Assembly: GCF_019655335.1 (NCBI RefSeq)
Contig: NZ_BPFD01000022.1
Location: 1-57,521, forward strand
Length of the DNA stretch: 57,521 nt
Source of the DNA: Shewanella hafniensis
Lineage (GTDB): Bacteria; Pseudomonadota; Gammaproteobacteria; Enterobacterales; Shewanellaceae
Direction: 5' to 3'
Shown here: piece after piece, positions 17,907 to 27,343 of the stretch
How positions within the stretch are numbered: position 1 is the stretch's first letter
Layout of the letters: every line of letters begins with the position of its first letter
Notes under the pieces: generated by a model
The model's input: only the letters and a program-made list of their open reading frames with translations
Databases searched by the model: none
What the model was told of the DNA's origin: nothing
Translations under genes and position numbers: made by a program

Positions 17907-19829
17907 TTGCTACGTCCACTCCGATACTTATCATTTACCTTGTTGCTGCTCTTACTGCCGCTCAGCCTCGCTATGGCAGAAGAAAAGACTCAGGTTGATA
18001 AAATATTTGAAAGATTTGAAAGCGGCGTCCCTATGACCCGCGAAGCAATTAACAGCGATCTTGCGTTATTGAGCAAACTGATTGCAACCGACGATATACT
18101 CCGCAATGAAAAGCTGCAGCTACTTAAATGCTGGGATCAAAGTGCCGAAACGGATACTGACATAGCGCTGGCAGTTAAAAATACGAGTCAAACACTGACC
18201 AATATTCCGCCAACCGCATCTCCGCATTTCATCACCGACCTCATGCTTTGTCATTCTTGGTTTTTGCAGTTAAATGGTGATGTAGATAGCGCGATGGAAG
18301 GTTATAACCTCAGCGTTAAGCGTGCCTATGAGCATGAAGATCTTAAACTCATTGCCGACTCACGCAGCCTTCGCGGCGCTCTGTATTCCTATATTGGCGA
18401 TTTTTCTGCGGCATTAGACGATCTGATAACTGCACAAGATCTCTACGAGTCACTGAATTTAACCGGCTGGGCTAACATCAATCTTGCCGATATGGCCACC
18501 AGCTTTAAACGTTATGGCGATCCCCAAAGTGCAATCCGTTACTACAATAAACTCAAAGCACTCTATTTAAAGAACAATAACCAAGAGCAGGCAATGTATG
18601 TCACCTCAGAAATAGGTCTGGCTTTAGATGAACTGGGTGAACATCAACAAGCTATTGATCACTTCTTGCTCAGCTATCAATACTTTAAGGAACATCAGCT
18701 AGAAAAAGTGGCCGCCACTATGGCGACGGACATTGCCTTTAGCTTAATCAAACTCCATCGTCTTAATGAAGCTGAAAAATATTTAACTGAAGCCGCAGCT
18801 GTGATTAGCGAAAAAGATTATGCCGCTTATAGCTTTATGAAACTCTTTACGGCCAATATCAAGTTTCAACAAGCACGTTATAAAGAAGCGCTTACCGAAC
18901 TCGAACAAGGGGAAAAAGCCTTTCGAACTCTGCAAAATGATCGGGGACTCACCCAACTATTACAGCTGAAAAGTGATGTCTATGCGGCGATGAATAATTT
19001 ACCTGCGGCCTATGGCGCACTGCAGGAATTTGTCGCCCTCACCAAAAAAGTCGATGACAACTCCTTCTCTCATCAAACCACAGAATTAAAAATGAAGTTT
19101 GATACCACTAGGATTGAATCTGAAAATCAGCGCTTGATTGAAAACCAAAACCTTAAAGAACAAGAACTCGCGCTGCTTGAGAAGAATAAGTCATTGCAAC
19201 ACATCATTTTATTATTGACGGGCTTTATCCTAACAATAGTGTCGATATTTGCGTATAAACAAGTGCAGAGAAATCGCCAATTACAGGTCATAGCCCTCAC
19301 CGATTACCTCACCAAGCTCCCTAATCGTCGGCATATTTATTCCCAAGCCGCACAGTATTTTCAGCAAGCCTTAAAACAACAAAGCCCTTTTTCGGTGATT
19401 ATCTTTGATGCGGACCACTTCAAGAAAATTAACGATAACTTCGGCCATGAACTAGGCGATCGCGCCTTACTGACGATCGCAAGCGCAAGTCAAGCCCTAA
19501 CGGGTAATAAAGATCTTATTGGCCGTATCGGTGGTGAAGAGTTTTTAATTCTCTTACCCAACACAGATGCTGAACGTGCTTGTGAACTTGCCCATCAGTT
19601 GCAAGCTCAAATTAGTCGTCTAGGCGCTGAGGATTTACCGGCTGAACTCAAATTGACCGTTAGTGCAGGTGTCGCAACCTTAGCGCCGCAGCCCAATAGT
19701 GACAACACCTATCAAGACAAAGACTTTGCCAGTCTACTGAAACGGGCTGACGACGCCCTTTATGAGGCTAAAAATGCGGGAAGAAATTGTGTTAAAGCCG
19801 CCAAAAATGAGGCTGCGAGAGAGAGTTAA
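17907..19829 (+). CDS. Periplasmic-TPR diguanylate cyclase (GGDEF)
   Basis: A signal peptide at residues 1-24 leads into a long periplasmic region of TPR-like helical pairs (about 90-400). One membrane helix follows at about 430-450 (HIILLLTGFILTIVSIFAYK), then a cytoplasmic GGDEF domain with LTDYLTKLPNRRHI, DADHFKKINDNFGHELGD and an active-site GGEEF at 542-546. It should make cyclic-di-GMP. No RxxD inhibitory site is present at the usual position five residues before GGEEF (the residues there are TGNKD), so product inhibition is not expected. The start is TTG, with AGGAAAC five bases upstream. Its last 4 bases overlap the convergent solute-binding gene. Confidence 0.92.
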   Translation: MLRPLRYLSFTLLLLLLPLSLAMAEEKTQVDKIFERFESGVPMTREAINSDLALLSKLIATDDILRNEKLQLLKCWDQSAETDTDIALAVKNTSQTLTNIPPTASPHFITDLMLCHSWFLQLNGDVDSAMEGYNLSVKRAYEHEDLKLIADSRSLRGALYSYIGDFSAALDDLITAQDLYESLNLTGWANINLADMATSFKRYGDPQSAIRYYNKLKALYLKNNNQEQAMYVTSEIGLALDELGEHQQAIDHFLLSYQYFKEHQLEKVAATMATDIAFSLIKLHRLNEAEKYLTEAAAVISEKDYAAYSFMKLFTANIKFQQARYKEALTELEQGEKAFRTLQNDRGLTQLLQLKSDVYAAMNNLPAAYGALQEFVALTKKVDDNSFSHQTTELKMKFDTTRIESENQRLIENQNLKEQELALLEKNKSLQHIILLLTGFILTIVSIFAYKQVQRNRQLQVIALTDYLTKLPNRRHIYSQAAQYFQQALKQQSPFSVIIFDADHFKKINDNFGHELGDRALLTIASASQALTGNKDLIGRIGGEEFLILLPNTDAERACELAHQLQAQISRLGAEDLPAELKLTVSAGVATLAPQPNSDNTYQDKDFASLLKRADDALYEAKNAGRNCVKAAKNEAARES

Positions 19830-20623
19830 ACACTTTTATGCCAAAACACTTGATGCTGTAAGGGCGGTGGCAGAGCACCAAACCATGTCTGATATAAACG
19901 ACTAAATTCCCCTGAGTCTTTCATTTTCTCAAGCTCTGTTTGCCAACTCGTGACCGTGACCGCCGAGGTCCCTTTAGAAAAAGCTAAGTACAGATTAATC
20001 TCAGATACGACATATACTTGGCGTATATCGGCCTCACTTGCGCCAACCTCTTCTAATATCTGCTTAACCGCAAGATCCGCTTGGCACCAGAAACGAATTC
20101 GAGAAAACAGTAACTGCTTTGCCGATTGCTGTGGAAAACTCGCCACCAGTAAGTTATCGACACCCGCTTGTTGTAACAGCTGTGCTCCAGCGGATTCTCG
20201 ATAAACCCCGACAATATCTTTAGATTGCAGTTCAGCAAGTTGCTCGAGCACTATGGGATCTGCCGCCCTCGCATACAAAGCAATTTTGCTGGTTGCAATC
20301 GGGCCGATAAAATCGAAATGATCTTCACGCTCGTCATTAATAGACGTCGCAAAAAGTAAGACATTCGCCGAAGTATTGGCAATCGAATACGCCCGTGCCC
20401 AAGGTAACACCTCGATTTTCTCGCTCTGTCCCAGCCTCGATTGCAGGGTATTCACTAAGTCCACTGCAAAACCATGGGGAACGCCATCTTGCTCGTAACT
20501 CATGGGAGGCCAAGCTTCGGTCACCAGTTTCAACTTATCAGGCGCAGCAAAAACAAGATTAGGCATTAGGCCTAATAGACTCATCGCAAGAAAAAACGCC
20601 CTAGGAGAAAACGCACTCAGCAT
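19826..20623 (-). CDS. Periplasmic solute-binding protein, family 3 type
   Basis: The 265-residue protein has a signal peptide (ending LVFAAP). Its domain resembles amino-acid-binding proteins (KLKLVTEAWPPMSYEQDGVPHGFAVDLVNTL; then PWARAYSIA; DFIGPIATSKIALYARA). No permease or ATPase gene is nearby, so it may be an orphan sensor-type binder rather than part of an importer. It converges with, and overlaps by 4 bases, the TPR-GGDEF gene, leaving no room for a terminator. Confidence 0.85.
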   Translation of the reverse strand: MLSAFSPRAFFLAMSLLGLMPNLVFAAPDKLKLVTEAWPPMSYEQDGVPHGFAVDLVNTLQSRLGQSEKIEVLPWARAYSIANTSANVLLFATSINDEREDHFDFIGPIATSKIALYARAADPIVLEQLAELQSKDIVGVYRESAGAQLLQQAGVDNLLVASFPQQSAKQLLFSRIRFWCQADLAVKQILEEVGASEADIRQVYVVSEINLYLAFSKGTSAVTVTSWQTELEKMKDSGEFSRLYQTWFGALPPPLQHQVFWHKSV

Positions 20624-20799
20624 ACTGATACCAAAAGCGAAACATTAAACCTAATCATAGACTCAATCTCAGCTGCAAATAAACATATTGCCTAAAGAAA
20701 ATCACGCCTCATTCATGCTCACTGAGTAAACTCGTCCGCAACAAGTGAAAACTTGCTATCATATTGCCACCTAGCCAAGAGCCTCGCTGCAATGAATCC

Positions 20800-22002
20800 A
20801 TGTCGACTTTAGCCAATCCAATCCCTAATCCATCCTATGCCAGCACACTGTCGCGGCTCGCGCTGCAAATAAAAACGTGGGGAAAAGCACTCGGATTTGC
20901 GCAGGTTGGCATTTGCGATACAGATTTAACGGCCGAAGAAGCCAAACTCCAAGCATGGCTAGACAAAGGGTTTCATGGCGAAATGGCTTATATGGCCACC
21001 CATGGCATGATGCGCGCTCGCCCGCAAGAATTGCATCCGGGCACAGTGCGGGTGATATCCGTACGGATGGATTATTTACCACCCGAAGCTGGCTTTGCTA
21101 CGAATCTCACCGATCCCAACTTAGGTTATATTTCCCGTTATGCGGGAGGTCGCGACTACCACAAGTTGATCCGCGCTCGGCTTAAAAAACTGGGGGATCA
21201 AATCAGTGCAGAGCTAGTGTCTCTCGGTTTCGATGCCGCTGACTTTCGCCCCTTTGTTGACTCAGCACCCGTACTCGAGCGTCCCTTAGCCGAAAAAGCC
21301 GGTATCGGCTGGACAGGTAAACACTCACTCATACTCAACCATGAGGCGGGTAGTTGGTTCTTTTTAGGTGAGCTGCTGATCAATTTGCCTCTGCCTGTGG
21401 ATATTCCCATTCAAGAAGGCTGCAATACTTGTGTCGCCTGCATTACCTCCTGCCCAACAGGGGCAATCGTAGAACCCTATGTGGTTGATGGCAGACGCTG
21501 TATTTCCTATCTCACCATAGAGCTGCAAGGCGCCATTCCTGAAGAATTTAGGCCACTTATGGGCAACCGCATCTATGGCTGCGATGATTGTCAGCTCGTG
21601 TGTCCCATCAATCGCCAAGCGCCGCTCACCGCAGAAACCGACTTTCATATTCGCCCGCAGTTAAAACAGCCCGATCTTCTCAGCCTTTTTGCTTGGAGCG
21701 AGGCAGAGTTTCTTAAACAAACTGAAGGCAGCGCCATTCGCCGCATTGGCCATAAACGCTGGTTACGTAATATCGCAGTCGCACTGGGTAACGCCCCCGC
21801 AAGCCCAAACATTATTGCCGCACTTAACGCCCGCAATAACAGTGACGATATCGATGAGATAGTGCGTGAACATATCGAGTGGGCGCTCAATGCGCAGCAA
21901 TCGCGCCTTGCTGATATCGCTGCAATTGAACAACAAAAAGCACGCCGCAAGACTGAACGCATGGTGCGTATTATCAAAAAAGGCTTACCACGAGATGCTT
22001 AA
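20800..22002 (+). CDS. queG: Epoxyqueuosine reductase QueG
   Basis: The enzyme carries out the last step of queuosine synthesis in tRNA, reducing epoxyqueuosine with cobalamin and two 4Fe-4S clusters. The ferredoxin-like cysteines are seen in CNTCVACITSCPTGAI and CDDCQLVCPINRQAP. The C-terminal HEAT-like region (GHKRWLRNIAVALGNAPASP) is present. The preferred start is ATG 20800, giving 400 residues; the frame is open to a TTG at 20764, but the extra residues look non-native. Queuosine reduction needs B12, which fits the B12 receptor elsewhere in the window. Confidence 0.95.
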   Translation: MSTLANPIPNPSYASTLSRLALQIKTWGKALGFAQVGICDTDLTAEEAKLQAWLDKGFHGEMAYMATHGMMRARPQELHPGTVRVISVRMDYLPPEAGFATNLTDPNLGYISRYAGGRDYHKLIRARLKKLGDQISAELVSLGFDAADFRPFVDSAPVLERPLAEKAGIGWTGKHSLILNHEAGSWFFLGELLINLPLPVDIPIQEGCNTCVACITSCPTGAIVEPYVVDGRRCISYLTIELQGAIPEEFRPLMGNRIYGCDDCQLVCPINRQAPLTAETDFHIRPQLKQPDLLSLFAWSEAEFLKQTEGSAIRRIGHKRWLRNIAVALGNAPASPNIIAALNARNNSDDIDEIVREHIEWALNAQQSRLADIAAIEQQKARRKTERMVRIIKKGLPRDA

Positions 22003-22081
22003 CATCTAACAAGGTTATCAATAGCTTACTACTGATTAATTAGCCTAAACTAAGAATCGTCATTCGCTCAGTACGTCTATT

Positions 22082-22105
22082 GAACCTTGATATGAACCTT
22101 GATAT
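22082..22105. repeat. 12-bp tandem duplication
   Basis: GAACCTTGATAT occurs twice in direct succession between queG and metE. It is probably a slippage product. Confidence 0.8.
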
Positions 22106-22156
22106 TAAACATGGCCAATAGACAGTGGCGTTTCCCATATTCGCAGCGAATAAAAC

Positions 22157-22187
22157 ACACCGGAGGCATAAACATCCGGTGTCTTTT
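22157..22187. terminator. Two-way terminator between queG and metE
   Basis: The stem ACACCGGA / TCCGGTGT has T-runs in both directions (CTTTTT on plus, GTTTTATT on minus). Confidence 0.85.
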
Positions 22188-22239
22188 TACTGAGTAAGCT
22201 CAATAAGTTCAGTTAAAAACTCTCACTCAAGCAGTGATA

Positions 22240-24510
22240 TTAGCCAAGGCGACGACGCAGTACGCGGGTTGCATCAACCATGTTTTTCAATGCAGGTTCG
22301 ACTTCATCCCAAGTTCGGGTTTTTAGGCCACAATCTGGGTTGACCCATAATTGACGCACGGGGACTTTCTGCGCGGCTTTCTCGATTAACTGCACCATGG
22401 CCTCCACATTTGGGATGTTTGGTGAGTGGATGTCATACACACCGGGGCCGATTTCATTTGGATATTCAAAATCTTCAAAGGCGTTGAGTAACTCCATCCG
22501 CGAACGCGACGTCTCGATTGTGATCACATCAGCATCCATGGCAGCAATCGCGGCAATCGTGTCGTTAAACTCGCTGTAACACATGTGGGTGTGGATTTGA
22601 GTCTCATCAGTCACGCCAGCAGCGCTGAGTTTAAAGGCATTCACCGCCCAATCTAAATAGGTTTGCCACTCACTTTGTTTCAATGGCAGACCTTCACGGA
22701 AGGCAGGTTCATCGATTTGAATAATGCCAATCCCCGCATTTTGTAAATCGACTACTTCATCACGAATCGCCAGCGCCAGTTGTGTTGCAATCGCATCGCG
22801 GCTGATATCTTCACGGGCGAATGACCAATGCAGAATTGTCACAGGCCCCGTCAACATGCCTTTTACGGGCTTGTCGGTAAGACTCTGGGCAAACTCAGCC
22901 CACTCGACTGTCATAGCTTTTGGACGACTCACATCGCCGTAAATCAAAGGTGGCTTAACACAACGTGAGCCATAACTTTGTACCCAGCCATTTTTACTAA
23001 AACCAACGCCAGCTAACTGCTCGCCAAAGTATTCCACCATGTCGTTACGTTCGGCTTCACCGTGCACGAGTACGTCGATACCCAGTTTTAGTTGGCGTTC
23101 GATAGTATCGCGGGTCACTTGCTGTAACTGCTCAGTATACTGAGCATCACTTATCTCGCCCTTACGCCAGCGGCTGCGTAATCCTCGAATAGCGGGTGTT
23201 TGCGGGAACGAACCTATGGTCGTAGTGGGTAACAGGGGTAAACGGTATTTTTGCTGCTGCACCCTTTGGCGTACGCTGAAATCACTGACACGCTCGTAAT
23301 CCGCAGTGGTTAATGCCGCAACACGCTCAATCACTTGCTTATCCGCAGCCTGTGCTTTGGCTTGGCGACGAGCGATACAAAAAGTACTGATTTTTTGTGC
23401 TTCATCCGAATTAGGCGTCAACAATAATTGGCGAATTTTGCTCAATTCCAACAGTTTCTGCTTAGCAAAGGCTAACTGTTTACGCAGCACAGGTAATAGT
23501 TTGACTTCAACATCTAAATCTACTGGGCTGTGCAGCAATGAACATGATGTGCCAATCCACAGACGATCGCCTAAATCACGCGCCACTGCGCCAATACGCT
23601 CGGCAATCAAATCGATTTCTGCCGCCCACACGTTACGGCCATTAACCACGCCCACCGACAAAATTTGCTCACTGCGCAACGCATTTGCAAATACAGCCAG
23701 TTGTTCTGGCGCTGTGACTAAATCCAAGTGCAAACCAGCCACTGGCAAGGCAGATACTAGGGCTTGATGATGCGCAATACCGCCATAATAACTCGCCAAA
23801 AGAACCTTGACGTTTACAGTGCTTAGCGCTTGATAAGTCTTAGTCATCGCCGCTTGCCACTGCGCGTCTAACTCTAATGCCAACACAGGCTCATCTAACT
23901 GCACCCATTCCACACCTTGGGCGGCGAAACGCGCCAAGATGTCAGCATAAGCTGTTATTAAATTAGGCAATAAACTTAACTTATTGAACTCTTGACCCAC
24001 AGTTTTAGCAAGGTGCAAGTAACTAACAGGGCCGAGTAGCACAGGTTTTACTTTATAGCCTAGCGCTTGCGCTTCGCTGACTTCATCAAAAAACTGCTCG
24101 TAAGCAATCGAAAACTCTTGGTTTTGCGTCAGCTCTGGCACCAAATAATGATAATTAGTATTGAAATATTTGGTCATTTCAGAGGCTGGCGCATCTTGGC
24201 CTGTCGGCGCTCTGCCGCGGGCAACGCGGAATAAAGTATCGAGATCGATAGCGCCTTCACCACGATGACGCTCAGGGATGGCATTCAAGGTCGCACTCAG
24301 GGTTAATACTTGATCGTAAAAGGCAAAATCCCCCACGGGCACTTGCTCGACGCCAGCAGCGGTTTGCCACAGCCAATGGGTACGGCGCAGTTCACTCGCT
24401 ACTTCACATAATTCGGCTTGAGTACTCTCACCACGCCAGTATTTTTCTAAGGCAAATTTCAATTCACGTCGACGCCCGATACGGGGAAACCCAAGACTAT
24501 TTAATTGCAT
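22240..24510 (-). CDS. metE: Cobalamin-independent methionine synthase MetE
   Basis: The 756-residue enzyme transfers a methyl group from 5-methyltetrahydropteroyltriglutamate to homocysteine. The N-terminal half (LNSLGFPRIGRRRELKFALE) and the catalytic half (PTTTIGSFPQT) are both complete. The zinc site can be read from IHTHMCYSEFND (His and Cys), the Glu in VITIETSRS, and the last Cys in NPDCGLKTR. The start has AAGGAAG upstream. It is divergent from metR, with MetJ-type boxes and a MetR site between them, the classical arrangement. Confidence 0.97.
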   Translation of the reverse strand: MQLNSLGFPRIGRRRELKFALEKYWRGESTQAELCEVASELRRTHWLWQTAAGVEQVPVGDFAFYDQVLTLSATLNAIPERHRGEGAIDLDTLFRVARGRAPTGQDAPASEMTKYFNTNYHYLVPELTQNQEFSIAYEQFFDEVSEAQALGYKVKPVLLGPVSYLHLAKTVGQEFNKLSLLPNLITAYADILARFAAQGVEWVQLDEPVLALELDAQWQAAMTKTYQALSTVNVKVLLASYYGGIAHHQALVSALPVAGLHLDLVTAPEQLAVFANALRSEQILSVGVVNGRNVWAAEIDLIAERIGAVARDLGDRLWIGTSCSLLHSPVDLDVEVKLLPVLRKQLAFAKQKLLELSKIRQLLLTPNSDEAQKISTFCIARRQAKAQAADKQVIERVAALTTADYERVSDFSVRQRVQQQKYRLPLLPTTTIGSFPQTPAIRGLRSRWRKGEISDAQYTEQLQQVTRDTIERQLKLGIDVLVHGEAERNDMVEYFGEQLAGVGFSKNGWVQSYGSRCVKPPLIYGDVSRPKAMTVEWAEFAQSLTDKPVKGMLTGPVTILHWSFAREDISRDAIATQLALAIRDEVVDLQNAGIGIIQIDEPAFREGLPLKQSEWQTYLDWAVNAFKLSAAGVTDETQIHTHMCYSEFNDTIAAIAAMDADVITIETSRSRMELLNAFEDFEYPNEIGPGVYDIHSPNIPNVEAMVQLIEKAAQKVPVRQLWVNPDCGLKTRTWDEVEPALKNMVDATRVLRRRLG

Positions 24511-24613
24511 ACCCTATCTTCCTTTATTTGAGATAAGCCAAATTCGGCACTTGCACCCACCAGATTGTGTTCTCTTGGCACTTTTCAGTATTTCCGCCTT
24601 GATAAACAACAAT

Positions 24614-24637
24614 GGGCGTCTGGACGTCTAGAAGTTT
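24614..24637. promoter_or_regulatory. Three tandem MetJ (met-box) sites
   Basis: Three adjoining 8-mers match the AGACGTCT met box to varying degree: GGGCGTCT, GGACGTCT and AGAAGTTT. Tandem boxes without gaps are how MetJ binds with S-adenosylmethionine to repress methionine genes. They lie about 105 bases before metE and 75 before metR. Confidence 0.75.
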
Positions 24638-24685
24638 ATTGTGTTAGTCTCTATTCCAGCAACCGAATTGATTTCAAGCACAACA

Positions 24686-24698
24686 TGAGCGAAATTCA
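24686..24698. promoter_or_regulatory. MetR-type operator
   Basis: TGAGCGAAATTCA matches the MetR consensus TGAA-N5-TTCA with one mismatch. It lies 12 bases before the metR start, where it could serve autoregulation, and about 175 bases from metE. Confidence 0.55.
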
Positions 24699-24710
24699 CC
24701 TGGAGTGAAC

Positions 24711-25616
24711 ATGATCGAACTAAGACATCTGCGAACCTTAATGGCCCTGAAGGAAAGTGGCAGTTTGGCGGGCGCAGCCAAAAAACGTTTTGTCACTCAA
24801 TCCGCCCTCTCCCACCAAATAAAGGAGTTGGAGCAAAGGATTAACTCGCCTATTTTTGTGCGTAAAAGCAAACCGCTGTCATTCACCCAAGAAGGTGCGC
24901 GTCTGCTTCATCTCGCGGAAGAAATTTTGCCTAAGGTGCTAGAAACCGAGACAGATCTTAAGAATGGCCTTGAAACCGAAACCAATCAGTTACGTGTCGG
25001 CATTGAGTGTCACAGCTGTTTTCGCTGGTTAATGCCTGTGATGGAGCAATTTAGACAAGAACATCCCCAAGCCGAGTTAGACTTGTCGAGCCGTCACTTG
25101 TTTGACTCGCTCAATGCCCTAGAAATGGGCGAACTGGATATAGTGCTGACCTCAGATCCTGTGCCTGGGCATTCACTTGCTTATCAGCATTTGTTTGATT
25201 TTGAAGTAAAGTTAGTGGTTGCTAAAGATCATCCGCTAGCGAAAGAGCCCTATGTCACCCCTAAGCAATTAGCGCGTTTACCGATAATTAGCTATCCCGT
25301 ACCGCTGACGCGTTTAGACATTTATCGCCACTTTTTAGAACCTGCGGGCATAGAAGCGGGTGAGCAAAAAACCTGTGATTTGACCATGATGTTATTGCAA
25401 CGTATCGCCTGCAAAGATGGTATCGCTGCCCTGCCGAACTGGTCGATAAATGAAGGTCACGGCTTAAGCCTTACTACGGTAAAGCTAGGACAAGAAGGCT
25501 TAAAACGGCCTCTATTTGGCGCCTATCGCCGCCATAGTGGTAACTCAACATTGATCCAAAATTGGTTACAACTGGTGGCGAGTGAAGGTTTATCTCGCCA
25601 GCAGAAGACAAATTAA
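24711..25616 (+). CDS. metR: LysR-family regulator MetR
   Basis: The protein has an N-terminal winged helix (MIELRHLRTLMALKESGS, then RFVTQSALSHQIKELEQRIN as the HTH) and a LysR substrate-binding domain. It activates metE and other methionine genes with homocysteine as co-inducer. The divergent metE neighbour supports this assignment. ATG 24711 is preferred (GGAG five bases upstream) over the in-frame GTG at 24705. Length 301 is typical. Confidence 0.93.
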   Translation: MIELRHLRTLMALKESGSLAGAAKKRFVTQSALSHQIKELEQRINSPIFVRKSKPLSFTQEGARLLHLAEEILPKVLETETDLKNGLETETNQLRVGIECHSCFRWLMPVMEQFRQEHPQAELDLSSRHLFDSLNALEMGELDIVLTSDPVPGHSLAYQHLFDFEVKLVVAKDHPLAKEPYVTPKQLARLPIISYPVPLTRLDIYRHFLEPAGIEAGEQKTCDLTMMLLQRIACKDGIAALPNWSINEGHGLSLTTVKLGQEGLKRPLFGAYRRHSGNSTLIQNWLQLVASEGLSRQQKTN

Positions 25617-25637
25617 TGCCGGTTAAATCTAATAAAG

Positions 25638-25662
25638 AAGCCTACGAATGCAGGCTTTTTTT
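25638..25662 (+). terminator. Terminator after metR
   Basis: The stem AAGCCT / AGGCTT, with a loop of eight bases, is followed by seven T. Confidence 0.75.
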
Positions 25663-25717
25663 ATTGAATTAAATGGTTATTTTATTCGTTCAAACCGTTA
25701 TTTATCGCATCTAAATA

Positions 25718-26446
25718 TTACAGTGGATTCATCAATAGACCACGCATAGACAATACGCGGCGCAGGATTAAACCAGGGGAATTCGAATTACGGGTCTGAC
25801 GCAAATTATGGGCAATCATAAACTCTTGACGCAAGTCCTGATCGAGATCTAACGCTTCGAATGATTCTATCGTCAATGTCTGCTGTTGATTATCAATCAA
25901 TGACTTAATTACGCTTAAAGGGAATGATTGTTCGGCATTAGCATTTAAATACGCAAAGGCCGTGAGCGCGATAATTTGGCCGAACACACTGAACAGGGCC
26001 AAGGTTTGCACTTCATCAGCATCAACCTCGACGCCTTCCATATCCGCTAAGCTATCTACCGCATCCGTTGCAATATCTTCAGTCAGCTTCCAATAACCTT
26101 GGACCAACTTTTTATAGGGCTGTGGCAGTTCATCGAGGCGTTCTTTTAAATAGAACGTAAAAGCGTAGCGATAGATATTAACTTGACCTAAGCGGATCAA
26201 AGCTTCTTTCAACGAACGAGTTTTGTGATTTTCCACTACAGCAGCCTGTGCGGAATTACTGCGCATAAGCATGTGCGCTGCCAATGCGGGATCGCTCGAG
26301 ATAATGTCAATCACATTACGAATGTCGCCTTCAGCAAGGATCGCTTTTTTGAGTGGAATTAGAATTCCTCGGCGGCCAATCACTTGCTCTTCGTTCGCTA
26401 TGATAGCTCTAACTTGAGTAAAAACCTGTTGCTCAAGATCAGTCAT
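25718..26446 (-). CDS. HDOD-domain protein
   Basis: The 242-residue protein has the HDOD pattern: PLKKAILAEGDIRNVIDIISSDPALAAHMLMRSNSA, then KTRSLKEALIRLGQVNIYRYAF, then LALFSVFGQIIALTAFAYL. HDOD domains resemble HD hydrolases but usually lack the metal-binding His/Asp, as seems true here. They take part in signalling, often linked to cyclic-di-GMP or stress. No GGDEF or EAL domain is fused. It stands alone on the minus strand. Confidence 0.82.
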   Translation of the reverse strand: MTDLEQQVFTQVRAIIANEEQVIGRRGILIPLKKAILAEGDIRNVIDIISSDPALAAHMLMRSNSAQAAVVENHKTRSLKEALIRLGQVNIYRYAFTFYLKERLDELPQPYKKLVQGYWKLTEDIATDAVDSLADMEGVEVDADEVQTLALFSVFGQIIALTAFAYLNANAEQSFPLSVIKSLIDNQQQTLTIESFEALDLDQDLRQEFMIAHNLRQTRNSNSPGLILRRVLSMRGLLMNPL

Positions 26447-26679
26447 AAGACACTTTACACCTGTTTATTAACAATAAGATGATTCGGTTACAGCTCACAT
26501 CATACCTAAAATACTAAGAATTTCAGCCATAAACAGCAGAGTAAAATATAAATTACTACTGTTTAGTTATTGCTGCCCGCTAACACTATAGATAACGACA
26601 ATTAAACCACTCTACTAAAACGATATTCAAGACTATACCTATTTTAAGATTTATTCTTTGAACTCAGCGTAAAAAGTAA

Positions 26680-27285
26680 AGAATCCGCCTTCTTAGAAGG
26701 CGGCTTTGACTTGCCCCTGGAAGGGGCTATTCCAAAAACTACATCATCTGCAACGACAATTGAGCCTCATGTTCCTGATCTTGTTTATCTTGATGGCGCA
26801 CATATCGTCTAATGATTTCTTCATTAACACCTACTGTATCTACAAAATAACCTCTGGCCCAAAAGCTATTGCCCCATAGCTTTTTACGTACATGAGGGAA
26901 TTTATTGAATAGCCTTATCGCACTTCTTCCTTTCAATACTCCCATCAGCGTTGATACTGACAGCTTCGGCGGGATTATGACGACCAAGTGAACGTGGTCT
27001 ATCTGAACGTTTAACTCTAAAACCTCACAACCCTTAATATTGCAAAGGATATAAATTGACCTGTATAGCTCCTTACCAAGGTTTCCTTTTAAAATTTTAA
27101 AACGGTACTTCGGAGTCCAAACAATATGATATTTGCAACGCCAATAAACATGTGATGAACTTCTATAATCGCCCATGCTTTTCGTTTCCTCTTACTTGTG
27201 GTGAATAAGAAGTCTCTTTTAGCATGGGCGTAATTCAGGCTATAGCCTCAAGGAACAATCACCACCGCCAGAGGCGGTGGTTTTG
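26680..27285 (-). mobile_element. IS200-type element (IS200/IS605 family), apparently complete
   Basis: One HUH transposase gene is bounded by subterminal hairpins of the kind this family uses for recognition. On the left these are CCGCCTT / AAGGCGG at 26685-26703 and GCCCC / GGGGC at 26713-26727. On the right it is CCACCGCC / GGCGGTGG at 27262-27280. The element lacks terminal inverted repeats, as expected. Exact ends cannot be fixed without an empty site. It lies between the HDOD promoter region and the btuB terminator and disrupts no gene I can see. Confidence 0.8.
26739..27176 (-). CDS. tnpA: IS200/IS605-family transposase TnpA (Y1 HUH)
   Basis: The 145-residue protein is a single-strand transposase. 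It has CKYHIVWTPKYRFKIL at the N-terminus, the metal-binding HUH motif as DHVHLVV at about residue 60, and the catalytic Tyr in RRYVRHQD near the C-terminus. Length and motif order match the family, so it looks intact. No TnpB gene is linked, which puts it in the IS200 subgroup. Confidence 0.94.
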   Translation of the reverse strand: MGDYRSSSHVYWRCKYHIVWTPKYRFKILKGNLGKELYRSIYILCNIKGCEVLELNVQIDHVHLVVIIPPKLSVSTLMGVLKGRSAIRLFNKFPHVRKKLWGNSFWARGYFVDTVGVNEEIIRRYVRHQDKQDQEHEAQLSLQMM

Positions 27286-27297
27286 GGATGACAATAA

Positions 27298-27322
27298 AAA
27301 GCCAGACTCAGTCTGGCTTTGT
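27298..27322 (-). terminator. Terminator of the BtuB-like gene
   Basis: The stem AAAGCCAGAC / GTCTGGCTTT reads on the minus strand into TTTTTAT. Confidence 0.85.
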
Positions 27323-27343
27323 TATTAGATAGCTCATTAATAA

